DNA of 32,437 bases, taken from NCBI RefSeq assembly GCF_030539875.1, contig NZ_JAUNXI010000022.1, positions 1 through 32,437 on the forward strand. Reading direction: 5' to 3'. Position numbers and translations under genes: made by a program. A model generated the notes under the pieces. The model was given only the letters and a program-made list of their open reading frames with translations, searched no databases and was not told the origin of the DNA. Below are positions 1 to 8,021 of the stretch, piece by piece. The stretch is from Methanobrevibacter sp. GTDB taxonomy: Archaea; Methanobacteriota; Methanobacteria; Methanobacteriales; Methanobacteriaceae. The stretch's first letter is position 1. Each line of letters opens with the position of its first letter.

Positions 1-129
1 ATTGGGATGAGAATAATGCGATTTACTAAAAATCACTTAAGTTCTTGAAAGTGCCAAATTATTTTTAAATGCAATATTTAAATAGGATTAAAATTAAATA
101 ATAACTTATATAAAAATTGGATTTAAGTT

Positions 130-151
130 TTAACTAACTAGTATTAGTTAA
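130..151. promoter_or_regulatory. Inverted repeat at the predicted start of UPF0058 transcription
   Basis: Arms TTAACTAA (130-137) and TTAGTTAA (144-151) are perfect complements around a 6-base centre. A TATA-like CTTATATAAA lies at 105-114, so transcription would be expected to begin around 135-140, inside the palindrome. That position suits a repressor operator, but the arms are pure A/T-rich sequence and could be chance. Confidence 0.3.
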
Positions 152-168
152 TAACGGGTGGGATAATA

Positions 169-456
169 TTGTATAAAGACGAAATGATTCAATTACATCA
201 ATTTTTTGTTTATGTTTTAAAATACTTAGCTGAAGATGACCAAATTACAAATGATTGCAGTGAATATATTTCTCTCAAAATAAGCCCTCATCATATTCAT
301 AAGACAAAAGCAGAACATAAACATGCCATTTTTGTTCTATGTAAAATTATTGCTCAGTTAATGGCTGATAAGGATAATACATCCATTCCGGATAATGTGC
401 GCAATTCTCTTTCAGATTTAGTAGAAAGATCTGAAGCGGAACTTGGTGCAAAATAA
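169..456 (+). CDS. UPF0058 family protein
   Basis: A 95-residue soluble protein starting MYKDEMIQLHQFFVYVLKYL, which resembles the UPF0058 family of euryarchaea; its function is unknown. It is rich in His and Lys in the middle (SPHHIHKTKAEHKHA, about residues 40-55), and no membrane segment is seen. The start is TTG at 169, chosen because GGGTGGGAT lies just upstream and the family N-terminus begins there. It stands alone with its own TATA box near 105-114; a T-rich run after the stop (about 458-482) looks like an archaeal terminator. The family call is from memory of its N-terminal pattern. Confidence 0.8.
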   Translation: MYKDEMIQLHQFFVYVLKYLAEDDQITNDCSEYISLKISPHHIHKTKAEHKHAIFVLCKIIAQLMADKDNTSIPDNVRNSLSDLVERSEAELGAK

Positions 457-482
457 TTTTTTTATTTATCCATTTTTTTTTA
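457..482 (+). terminator. T-rich archaeal terminator
   Basis: Directly after the UPF0058 stop come two runs of T on the plus strand (about 459-465 and 473-481). Oligo-T tracts without a stem are the usual intrinsic termination signal in archaea. The next gene, comA, has its own TATA-like sequence further downstream near 501-511. Confidence 0.4.
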
Positions 483-580
483 AATCAAAATCTTAATATA
501 ATAATTATATACAATTAATTATTATAATTGTAAATTAAAAAAATAACTATTGTTATGTAGTTTATTTTTAAGAATTAAAC

Positions 581-1363
581 TTGAGTGATATTTTGAAATC
601 TTTTGAATTTTTATCTGTAAATAGGAAAGAAAAACCAAGAACTTCTGGTTTAACTATGGTTCTAGACAAAGGATTAGGTCTTGAAACTGCAACTAGTCTT
701 ATGGATATATCTGGCGAGCATGTGGATTATGTTAAATTCGGATGGGGAACATCAATTGTTCATGAGCAGGATATAATTAAATCAAAAGTTGAAATGTATA
801 AGGCTCATGATGTAATTCCATATACTGGAGGAACATTATTCGAACTTGCATACACAAAAGGAAAGCTTGAAGAATTCTTCGCCGAAGCCCATTATTTGGG
901 ATTTCCATGTATTGAAATATCTGACGGAACAGTTTTCATTCCTCATGAAGATAAGTTGGACTGTATCAGAAAAGCAAAGGAAGCAGGTTTTGAAGTGGTA
1001 TCTGAAGTTGGAAAGAAAGACCCTGTATTAGATGATGAATTAACTATTGATGAACGTATAAAATATATGAAAGATGAACTTGAAGCAGGTTCATCACTGG
1101 TCATTGTCGAGTCTCGTGAAGGCGGAAAGAATATTGGAATATTCGATAAAGACGGTGATGCAAAAGAAGATGAGATTGATGTTATTTTAAACAGCATCGA
1201 TGGTGATAAAATCCTTTGGGAAGCTCCAAATAAGAATCAGCAGGTATTTTTCATTTTAAAACTTGGAAATACAGTTAACTTGGGAAATATTTCCAGTGAT
1301 GAAATCACATCTCTTGAAACTTTAAGAAGAGGTTTGAGAGGAGACACTTTTGGAAAAATATAG
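581..1363 (+). CDS. comA: Phosphosulfolactate synthase ComA
   Basis: ComA catalyses the first committed step of coenzyme M biosynthesis, adding sulfite to phosphoenolpyruvate to give (2R)-phospho-3-sulfolactate. The 260-residue length matches the family, and the TIM-barrel sequence contains the typical stretch DISGEHVDYVKFGWGTS (about residues 42-58) and the end LRRGLRGDTFGKI. The start is TTG (MSDILKSFEF); the Shine-Dalgarno is weak, so the start is less sure than the gene. It is first in a co-directional run with the DUF39 protein and hdrCBA, with only 13 bases to the next gene, and comDE lie nearby on the other strand. Confidence 0.93.
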   Translation: MSDILKSFEFLSVNRKEKPRTSGLTMVLDKGLGLETATSLMDISGEHVDYVKFGWGTSIVHEQDIIKSKVEMYKAHDVIPYTGGTLFELAYTKGKLEEFFAEAHYLGFPCIEISDGTVFIPHEDKLDCIRKAKEAGFEVVSEVGKKDPVLDDELTIDERIKYMKDELEAGSSLVIVESREGGKNIGIFDKDGDAKEDEIDVILNSIDGDKILWEAPNKNQQVFFILKLGNTVNLGNISSDEITSLETLRRGLRGDTFGKI

Positions 1364-1376
1364 TGGAATGGTTTAA

Positions 1377-2630
1377 TTGAGTAAAAATAGGACAATTGAT
1401 GAAATAAACCAAAAAATTATCAATGATGATGCTAATATTTTCACCGCTGAAGAATTTAAAAAGCTCATAAAAAATGATGAAACACCAAGTTTTGATGAAG
1501 TGGATGTGGTTACCTGCGGAACCTGTGGTGTAATGAGCGGTACTGCTGCTATATTGAACTTTATAGCAACTGATCCAGGAATATTCATAAGGGCAAATGA
1601 AGTTTACTTAAACGGAGTTCCGGCATATGCAGGGCCTTGTCCGAACGAATGGCTGGGGTCTGTTGATGTGATTCTTCACGGAACAGCACATTCAATTTAC
1701 GATGAAAGTTATGGTGGAGGATTCCTGCTAAAAGACATTCTTGAAGGAAAAGAGATTGATGTGAGAATTGAAAGTGCGGAAGGCAAGACTATTGAAAATT
1801 CAATATCCTTAAAAGATATTACAAGAGCACAGATAATTGGTGCCCGTATGGCATTTAAAAATTACACTGCATTTACAAACCCTCACAACAAGGCAGTTTC
1901 ATCGATTTTTTCTGCAGTTGCTCTTGAAGGAAACTTAAGAGGATTAACATTTTCCGGATGCGGAGATTTAAATCCTCTTCAAAACGACATTTCCCAAAAC
2001 GTTATAAAGGAAGGTACAAGGGTTCTTTTAAATGGGGCTCAGGGGTATGTGCTTGGAAACGGAACAAGGTCTTCTCCTGAAAAACCGAACCTGATGCTGT
2101 CAGCGGATTTGACTCAAATGGATTCATATTATATTGGTGGTTTTAAAACAGGCCAGGGCGGAGAAGTTTATGATACTGTGGCGGTTCCAATACCTGTATT
2201 GAATGAGGAGATTTATAACAATTTGCTTATAACTGATGATGAAGTCGATATTCCGGTATCGGATATTAAAGGACGTCATCTGCCTCTTGATGAGACAAAT
2301 TACAAAAAACTATGGGCGGACTATAGCTTAAGGCCTCAGTATGACAGGAGCAAATGTCTTGAATGTGATTCATGTATTGTAGAGGAAATATGTCCAACAA
2401 ATGCATTTGCAGGTGAAAGACTGAATCTCGCTTACTGTTTCGGATGCGGAATGTGTGCCAATTATTGTCCCAACGAAGCATTTGACATGAATACAGGAAG
2501 TGTTGATTTGACAATCAATAATAAAGATGTCAATATTCCAATAATCTGCAGACAGTCTGATAGATTAAGGGCCAATAAATTATCATTGAAATTAAAGAAA
2601 ATGATTCAAAATCAGGAGTTTAAATTATAA
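1377..2630 (+). CDS. DUF39/COG1900 protein with C-terminal diferredoxin (methanogenesis marker 16 type)
   Basis: A 417-residue protein: an N-terminal DUF39 (COG1900) domain (about 1-320) followed by two 4Fe-4S ferredoxin motifs (CLECDSC...C near 327-340 and CFGCGMCANYC near 355-370). Conserved-looking cysteines in the DUF39 part include C47 and C50 (TCGTCG), C88 (AGPCPNEW) and C195 (SGCGDLNPL). The sister group of DUF39 proteins makes homocysteine by inserting sulfide into aspartate semialdehyde; the DUF39 plus ferredoxin form is known as a methanogenesis marker. Its place between comA and hdrCBA suggests a similar aldehyde-to-thiol reaction on sulfoacetaldehyde to form coenzyme M; this is inference. 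TTG start, 13 bases after comA. Confidence 0.8.
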   Translation: MSKNRTIDEINQKIINDDANIFTAEEFKKLIKNDETPSFDEVDVVTCGTCGVMSGTAAILNFIATDPGIFIRANEVYLNGVPAYAGPCPNEWLGSVDVILHGTAHSIYDESYGGGFLLKDILEGKEIDVRIESAEGKTIENSISLKDITRAQIIGARMAFKNYTAFTNPHNKAVSSIFSAVALEGNLRGLTFSGCGDLNPLQNDISQNVIKEGTRVLLNGAQGYVLGNGTRSSPEKPNLMLSADLTQMDSYYIGGFKTGQGGEVYDTVAVPIPVLNEEIYNNLLITDDEVDIPVSDIKGRHLPLDETNYKKLWADYSLRPQYDRSKCLECDSCIVEEICPTNAFAGERLNLAYCFGCGMCANYCPNEAFDMNTGSVDLTINNKDVNIPIICRQSDRLRANKLSLKLKKMIQNQEFKL

Positions 2631-2639
2631 GGTGTTTAC

Positions 2640-3224
2640 ATGCAGAAAATTACTGACTCACCCATTGATTTTGCCGAACACATCATTGAAGATGTTAAAA
2701 ATTCAAAGGAGGAAGGTGTTTTAAAATGTGTTCAATGCGGGATGTGCACTTCTACCTGTCCTGCAGCTCAACATTCAGATTATAATCCTCGCGATATTAT
2801 TGAAAGAGTTTTGGATGGTGATATTTCAATTTTAGAAGATGATTCTATCTGGAACTGTTTTTATTGTTATACATGCCATAGCGTATGTCCTGTTGGAAAC
2901 AGCGTATGTGAAGTAAACCAGATATTAAAGCAGTTTGCTATTGAAAATGAAATGGGCTACGATAAGCTTTATGAGTATATGGGTTTTGCCGATTCATATT
3001 TTACAGCGGCAATCGGTGCAATTCCCGAAATATTTTTTAAGGATATTAAACGTGATGTTCCTGGATGGTGGGAGTTCAGATTACATTTGGATGAAATAAG
3101 AGATGAACTGGATTTGGACCCTCCATTAATGCCCTCAAAGGAAGTTATTGATGAAGTAAGTAAAATTTTAACAATAACAGGATTTAAAGATAAAATAGAA
3201 AAAATAAGAGCAACACAAGGTTGA
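2640..3224 (+). CDS. hdrC: Heterodisulfide reductase subunit C-like (HdrC)
   Basis: A 194-residue iron-sulfur protein with two CxxCxxCxxxC clusters: CVQCGMCTSTC (about residues 30-40) and CFYCYTCHSVC (about 73-83), the layout of HdrC, which passes electrons between the HdrA flavin and the HdrB active site. The ATG at 2640 follows AAGGTG at good spacing. It overlaps the upstream end of hdrB and sits in the order C-B-A. In Methanobacteriales the main hdrA is usually apart from hdrBC, so this clustered set is probably a second, specialised Hdr rather than the CoM-S-S-CoB enzyme; that point is inference. Confidence 0.88.
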   Translation: MQKITDSPIDFAEHIIEDVKNSKEEGVLKCVQCGMCTSTCPAAQHSDYNPRDIIERVLDGDISILEDDSIWNCFYCYTCHSVCPVGNSVCEVNQILKQFAIENEMGYDKLYEYMGFADSYFTAAIGAIPEIFFKDIKRDVPGWWEFRLHLDEIRDELDLDPPLMPSKEVIDEVSKILTITGFKDKIEKIRATQG

Positions 3225-3229
3225 GAAAA

Positions 3230-4171
3230 ATGAAAAAGATTCCTGATAGTGATATTCTTTTATTTAGAAGTTGCCTTGTCAGTGTAGAGTATCCCGGTGT
3301 TGAAGCATCAACAAAGTTTGTATTTGATAAGCTTGGAATAGATTATGGGATTTCTGAAAAACAGACCTGCTGTACCGGACTTGGACATTATTCTGATGTA
3401 TTTAATCAAATTGATACAACTGCAATTGGAGTGCGTAATTTTAAAATAGCCAAGGAACTGAACCGTAAAAACCTGGTTATGATTTGCGCAACATGCTATG
3501 CAATCAATAAAAAATCAGTGAAATTACTTAATAATAAGGATGAGCTGAGAAATCACATTAACCAACTGTTTGAAGACAACGGATTATCTCACCTTAAATA
3601 TGAAAAAGATGATTTAAAACCTACCGAAAACATTTTCCATGTTGTTGATATTTTATATGGTAAAAAAGACCAGATAAGAGACCATATCAAATATGATTTA
3701 AGCGATTATACAATAGCAACCCACCATGGTTGCCATTATTGCAAAGTGCATTATGAAGACACTATCGGCGGCGTTAGAGACCCAAATATTCTTGATGAGC
3801 TGGTTGAAGCCTGCGGATGCAAAACAATAGGATGGTATGATTACAAGCGGGCAACATGTGGAACCGGTTTTAGACAAAGATACTCAAATCCTGAATTGTC
3901 ATTTACAGCAACAGCTGATAAGATGAATGCAATTGAAGATGAAGATGTGGATATTTTAGTTCACTTATGTCCGAATTGCCATATTCAGTTTGACAGATAT
4001 CAGCATTTAATAAGCAAAAGGGAAGGCAGAAATTTCAAGGCTATACATCTAAACATAGCACAGTTTATTGCCCTTGCCATGGGCGGCGACTTTGATAAAG
4101 TTATTGGTGTAAAAGCTCATACAGTACCAATCGATTCTGTAATCAAACAATTGAAGGAGGTCGACAAATGA
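3230..4171 (+). CDS. hdrB: Heterodisulfide reductase subunit B-like (HdrB), second cluster motif altered
   Basis: A 313-residue protein with two CCG-type domains. The first motif is complete: C15, then C47-C48, then C86 and C89. The second reads C168, then T209-C210, then C247 and C250, so the first Cys of the usual Cys pair is Thr (ATCGTGF instead of a CCGxG form). In HdrB these motifs hold two noncubane 4Fe-4S clusters where disulfide reduction occurs. I chose ATG 3230 over TTG 3221 because AAGGTTGAG then has normal spacing. The stop overlaps the hdrA start as ATGA. The substituted Cys supports a diverged substrate or chemistry. Confidence 0.85.
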   Translation: MKKIPDSDILLFRSCLVSVEYPGVEASTKFVFDKLGIDYGISEKQTCCTGLGHYSDVFNQIDTTAIGVRNFKIAKELNRKNLVMICATCYAINKKSVKLLNNKDELRNHINQLFEDNGLSHLKYEKDDLKPTENIFHVVDILYGKKDQIRDHIKYDLSDYTIATHHGCHYCKVHYEDTIGGVRDPNILDELVEACGCKTIGWYDYKRATCGTGFRQRYSNPELSFTATADKMNAIEDEDVDILVHLCPNCHIQFDRYQHLISKREGRNFKAIHLNIAQFIALAMGGDFDKVIGVKAHTVPIDSVIKQLKEVDK

Positions 4172-6474
4172 AGGACGATTTAAAAGTTGGCGTGTTTTTA
4201 TGTGAATGTGGTGGAAATATTTCAGATACTATTGATTTGGAAAAAGTAAAAGAATCACTTGATGTTGAATTCATCGGGCAGTTTGTAAATTTATGTTCCC
4301 TTAATGGACGTAAATTAATCCGTGATGCAATTTTTGACCATGGTCTTGACCGTATTGTAATTGCGGCATGTTCACCGATAAGTCATGAAAAAACATTTCA
4401 GGATTACATCAAACCTTTGAATCCCTATTTAATGGACATGGCAAATATCAGAGAGCAGTGCTCATGGGTACACTCAGATAAAGACAGAGCAACCCATAAG
4501 GCCATTACTTTAATCAACGCTTCAATCGAAAAGATAAAACAGTCCGATGCAGTTGATCCTATCTATTGTCAGACTCCAAAGGAAGTTGCAGTTATTGGTG
4601 GTGGAATAGCCGGAATGAATGCTGCACTGTCCCTTGCAAAACAGGGAACTAAAGTTACTTTAATTGAACAGTCCCCTTCAATTGGAGGGCAGATGGCCAA
4701 AATAGGTAAGGTGTTCTCACCTGTCAAAATAGCTGAAGAGTGCGGAATGTGTCTTTTAAATCCGATTTTAAATGAACTTGTTTGGAATGAAAATATTGAG
4801 GTTTTAACCAACACCAAAGTCATTGAAGCTGAAAGGCGCGGAGGAACCTATAATTTAATTTTAGAAAAGTCTCCAAGATATGTTGATGTGGAAAAATGTA
4901 TTGGATGCGGCAAATGTGCTGAAGTCTGTGAAATTGAAGTTCCGGATGACTGGAATGATAATCTCTCAATGAGAAAAGCTATCTACAGGCCATTTGGCCA
5001 GTCCTATCCTGAAGCTTATGTAATTGATATGGATAACTGCTCCAAATGCGGGGATTGTTTTAGACAGTGTAATATGAAAGCCATCAGGCTTAAAAGCAAA
5101 TCTGAAAGAATTCCTCTTCAGGTCGGTTCAATAATTGTAGCAACCGGCCATCAACTGTTCGATATGGATAAAAGACCGGAGTATGGATACAATCGTTATG
5201 ATGATGTAATAACACAGTCGGAACTGGGCCGTATTACTGGTGTTAATGGGCCGACTAAAGGAAAGCTTTTAAAAGCTAACGGTGAGGTTCCAAAACGTGT
5301 TGTAATGATTCAGTGTGTCGGCTCAAGAGACGAAAAGCCTGACGGTCACAGGTACTGTTCGAAAATATGCTGTACAGTAGCTTTAAAAAACGCCAATATC
5401 ATTAAACATAAATACCCTGATACTGATGTTTTAATTTGTTATACTGATATCAGAACTCCTGGAATGTTTGAAAAGTATTATAAGCACACTCAGGAAAATG
5501 AAGTTCGTTTCCTCAGAGGCCGTCCTGGTGAAGTGGTTAAAAAAGGAGACAATTTTATTGTAAGAACTGAAGATACAATCAAAGGTGAATTTGTTGAAAT
5601 TGAGGCTGATATGGTTGTGCTTTCAACAGCAATGGAACCGTCACAGGGCACTAAGGAAATTGCAGAGATTTTAAATGTAGGCACTACTGAAGACGGATTT
5701 ATCAAAGAATCCCATCCAAAAATCAAGCCTGTTGCAACTGACGTTCAGGGAATATTTGTATGCGGCACTGCACATGATCCAAAAGACATTACAGATTCGA
5801 TCATGCAGGGAATAGCTGCCGCTTCTAAAGTCAGCGAATACAATTATGGCGGAGTGGAAATTGAGCCGTTTATTGCAGAAATTGACCGTGAAAAATGTAT
5901 ACTTTGCGGTGAATGTGTAAAGAGATGCAATTATAAATCTATGAATATACAGGATGATGAGGTCTACATTAACCCGATGAGCTGTAACGGTTGCGGTAAA
6001 TGTCTTATTGGATGTAATCAGAGAGCCATTACAATCAACGGTAATATTGATGAGAAAATCACATCAACCATTAAAGGAGTTTTGTCTAAAAAACGTGAAG
6101 GCCAGCGTATGATACTGGTATTTTTGGACAATATCGGTTATACTGCTGCTGATAATATTGGTGTAAACAGATTGTCTTATCCTGATTCAATTCATATCAT
6201 TAAAGTAATTTCCGTAAACCGTGTGCGTCCAAGACATATTCAGTATGCACTTGAAAATGGTGCTGACGGATTATTCATCGGAGAGTTTCCTGGAGACTTG
6301 ATGTATGGTGAAGTGGAACGTAAAATTCAGAATGTTAAGGACAGAATCGCCGAGTTAGGTGAAAATCCTGAAAGAATTACATTTTCAAAAGTTTACATTC
6401 CATACTACTCAGGACTTGCCCGCAAGTTTATAGAATTTGATAAAAAAATAGCAGAATTAGATGAAGCTAAATAG
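4168..6474 (+). CDS. hdrA: HdrA-like flavoprotein fused to a cysteine-free MvhD-like domain
   Basis: A 768-residue HdrA: N-terminal CECGGNI (about 12-18), FAD-binding VIGGGIAGMNAA (from about 142), the HdrA Cys motif EECGMCLLN (about 190), two ferredoxin motifs near 248-300, IQCVGSRD and YCSKICC (about 381-402), the second FAD part GIFVCGTAHDP, and two more ferredoxin motifs near 575-620. From about 640 to the end is an MvhD/FrhD-like domain (GYTAADNIGVNRLSYP, VNRVRP, GADGLFIGEFPGDLMYG), as in fused HdrA2 proteins. In that domain every expected cluster cysteine is replaced, so it should bind no 2Fe-2S. A perfect AAGGAGGT precedes the ATG, which overlaps the hdrB stop. Confidence 0.9.
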   Translation: MKDDLKVGVFLCECGGNISDTIDLEKVKESLDVEFIGQFVNLCSLNGRKLIRDAIFDHGLDRIVIAACSPISHEKTFQDYIKPLNPYLMDMANIREQCSWVHSDKDRATHKAITLINASIEKIKQSDAVDPIYCQTPKEVAVIGGGIAGMNAALSLAKQGTKVTLIEQSPSIGGQMAKIGKVFSPVKIAEECGMCLLNPILNELVWNENIEVLTNTKVIEAERRGGTYNLILEKSPRYVDVEKCIGCGKCAEVCEIEVPDDWNDNLSMRKAIYRPFGQSYPEAYVIDMDNCSKCGDCFRQCNMKAIRLKSKSERIPLQVGSIIVATGHQLFDMDKRPEYGYNRYDDVITQSELGRITGVNGPTKGKLLKANGEVPKRVVMIQCVGSRDEKPDGHRYCSKICCTVALKNANIIKHKYPDTDVLICYTDIRTPGMFEKYYKHTQENEVRFLRGRPGEVVKKGDNFIVRTEDTIKGEFVEIEADMVVLSTAMEPSQGTKEIAEILNVGTTEDGFIKESHPKIKPVATDVQGIFVCGTAHDPKDITDSIMQGIAAASKVSEYNYGGVEIEPFIAEIDREKCILCGECVKRCNYKSMNIQDDEVYINPMSCNGCGKCLIGCNQRAITINGNIDEKITSTIKGVLSKKREGQRMILVFLDNIGYTAADNIGVNRLSYPDSIHIIKVISVNRVRPRHIQYALENGADGLFIGEFPGDLMYGEVERKIQNVKDRIAELGENPERITFSKVYIPYYSGLARKFIEFDKKIAELDEAK

Positions 6475-6481
6475 ATAGCTT

Positions 6482-6742
6482 CTATAATTTTTTTATGATT
6501 TCCTTTCCCAAATCTGTGCATTTGTAGAGCCTTCCTTTCCTTACTTCCTCATTTACACAGATTACTAAATCTTTTTCTTTTAAATCGTGAAGTGCTGATG
6601 ATACCTGGCTGGTTTTTACATTAAGTTCTTTTGCTATTTCGGAAGGCATTTTTAAATCATCACTAATTATCTTTAAGGTATTGGTTCTGTAGGGGGATAT
6701 TTTAACATAACCTAGGAGCTCATAAATTTCTATATTTTCCAT
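6482..6742 (-). CDS. Small winged-helix transcriptional regulator
   Basis: An 86-residue winged-helix protein with helix-turn-helix MPSEIAKELNVKTSQVSSAL (about 32-51) and a basic wing around VRKGRLYKCTDLG. It aligns without gaps over about 75 residues to the regulator at 21943-22275, including a shared Cys before the wing (ICVNEE versus ECINEE). It lies tail to tail with hdrA and downstream of comDE, and probably controls one of these units or itself. No Shine-Dalgarno is seen before the ATG, while TATATAAA lies roughly 35-45 bases upstream, so the transcript may have a very short leader. The ligand is unknown. Confidence 0.82.
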   Translation of the reverse strand: MENIEIYELLGYVKISPYRTNTLKIISDDLKMPSEIAKELNVKTSQVSSALHDLKEKDLVICVNEEVRKGRLYKCTDLGKEIIKKL

Positions 6743-6834
6743 GCTTTTATTTGTCTATTTTAACTATTTAATCTTTATATATCAATTATATTCTTTTAGA
6801 TTTAGTTAATAATAATTTATACATATTTTTGTCT

Positions 6835-7371
6835 TTAAATGGAATTCATAAACCTGTTTTTAATCTCAATCGGAGTTAAGTCGATTATCGCTGCATTTGA
6901 GTTTCCGCTGTCTGTTGTGTATACTATAAAACTTGCATCATCACTTCTGATGAACTCTTTTAGATTAATATCTTTGAAGTTATGGCTGTTTTTAAATCCA
7001 ACGCCTCTTGCAACATCAACCAGATCAAGTTTTTGTGCGTAGGTGTCCTGATTGCCAGTTGAGCCGTAAGCTCCGTTGTCAATTACAATCCATGTTAGAT
7101 TTTTGGGATTGTTTGCAAATACTGTTACCATTGATCCCATGTTCATTAAAAGGGCACCGTCTCCGTCAATCACAACAATGTCTTCGTTAGGTTTTGCTAA
7201 TGCAAGGCCAAGACCGATAGATGATGCAAGACCCATTGACCCGATCATGTAAAAGTTTTTTTGTCTGTCTTTAATATCATACAGTTCCCTTGATGGAAAT
7301 CCGATGTTGCATATGACCAGTTCATCGTCAATATATTTCATTATCTCTTCAATAGCTTCTCTTCTTGCCAT
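6835..7371 (-). CDS. comE: Sulfopyruvate decarboxylase beta subunit ComE
   Basis: ComE is the thiamine-diphosphate-binding subunit of sulfopyruvate decarboxylase, which converts sulfopyruvate to sulfoacetaldehyde, the last known intermediate before coenzyme M. The TPP motif is clear: DGDGALLMNMGSM (about residues 66-78) ending near WIVIDNGAYG. The 178-residue length fits a separate beta subunit. I start it at ATG 7371 (MARREAIEEI) because GGTGAT lies just upstream; a longer reading to 7404 would overlap comD. It starts 4 bases after the comD stop, so the two are one operon. Confidence 0.93.
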   Translation of the reverse strand: MARREAIEEIMKYIDDELVICNIGFPSRELYDIKDRQKNFYMIGSMGLASSIGLGLALAKPNEDIVVIDGDGALLMNMGSMVTVFANNPKNLTWIVIDNGAYGSTGNQDTYAQKLDLVDVARGVGFKNSHNFKDINLKEFIRSDDASFIVYTTDSGNSNAAIIDLTPIEIKNRFMNSI

Positions 7372-7375
7372 GTTA

Positions 7376-7867
7376 TCACCAATATTTAATTTCCAATAAT
7401 ACACTAACAGGTTTTCCTTCCTCTTTTGACAAATCCCATGCTTCCTTTACATCTTCATATGCTCCTTCGGGGTGTGCAGGCTTGAAGAACTTGTAGTCCA
7501 TGGCTTTTAAAAGCAGCGGTGTTGACTCGCCCATGGGAACTTGCCCGCAGATATTTTCCCCTTCGGTTCCTCTATGGCTCATTATCATAAGCAGAGGGAA
7601 TTCATATAGTTCAGTTAGGGATTTCAGTCCATTGATTGAATTTCCAAGTCCTGAATTTTGCATTAAAATAGCCGGTTTCATGCCTCCAAGGTAAGCTCCG
7701 GCACATATTCCTATTCCTTCTTCCTCACGGGTAACTGGAACGTGTGTAATTTCGCCATCTTCATCAATCATGTTTAATAATTTTGATAGGTTAACGCATG
7801 GAACGCTTACGATAAAGTCAATTCCAGCATCTTTAAGTCCGTTAAATATAGCTTCGTTACTATCCAT
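7376..7867 (-). CDS. comD: Sulfopyruvate decarboxylase alpha subunit ComD
   Basis: A 163-residue protein matching the pyrimidine-binding half of TPP-dependent decarboxylases: GIDFIVSVPCVNLSKLL at the N-terminus, TREEEGIGICAGAYLGG (about 46-62, with the Glu expected to contact the cofactor) and NSGLGNSINGLKSLTELY. It pairs with ComE to decarboxylate sulfopyruvate in coenzyme M synthesis. AGTGAT precedes the ATG. It is transcribed away from cofH; a TATA-like TTTTTATAATAAA on the minus strand (about 7900-7915) is its likely promoter. Confidence 0.93.
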   Translation of the reverse strand: MDSNEAIFNGLKDAGIDFIVSVPCVNLSKLLNMIDEDGEITHVPVTREEEGIGICAGAYLGGMKPAILMQNSGLGNSINGLKSLTELYEFPLLMIMSHRGTEGENICGQVPMGESTPLLLKAMDYKFFKPAHPEGAYEDVKEAWDLSKEEGKPVSVLLEIKYW

Positions 7868-7975
7868 CGTATCACTTCTTGTATTATAGGATTAATTTTG
7901 TAAAATTTATTATAAAAAGCTATTTGATTACTTGATAATTCTATTTATATCATTTTTTCAGTCTAATTAACTCAT

Positions 7976-7985
7976 ATTTAAATAG
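7976..7985 (+). promoter_or_regulatory. TATA box for cofH
   Basis: ATTTAAATAG about 36-46 bases before the cofH ATG is a good archaeal TATA box. The predicted leader is only around 10-15 bases and has no Shine-Dalgarno, so cofH is probably translated from an almost leaderless mRNA. Confidence 0.5.
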
Positions 7986-8021
7986 CAACCTTTTTATTAA
8001 ACTTAACACTAAAATAAATTT

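Noticed and set aside
1-48. Possible 3' end of an upstream gene at the window edge
   Set aside because: Two frames stay open briefly (one ends at 36, one at 48); neither is long enough to tell coding from chance.
511-531. Inverted repeat ACAATTA/TAATTGT before comA
   Set aside because: Made only of A/T-rich sequence in a very AT-rich promoter; chance arms of this kind are frequent.
943-1197. Minus-strand reading frame opposite comA, and similar frames opposite metG, hdrA and the MraY-like gene
   Set aside because: They are Ser- and Ile-rich mirror images of strongly conserved genes, with no start signals of their own.
7008-7190. Plus-strand reading frames across comE and comD
   Set aside because: They overlap the well-supported minus-strand sulfopyruvate decarboxylase genes and resemble no family.
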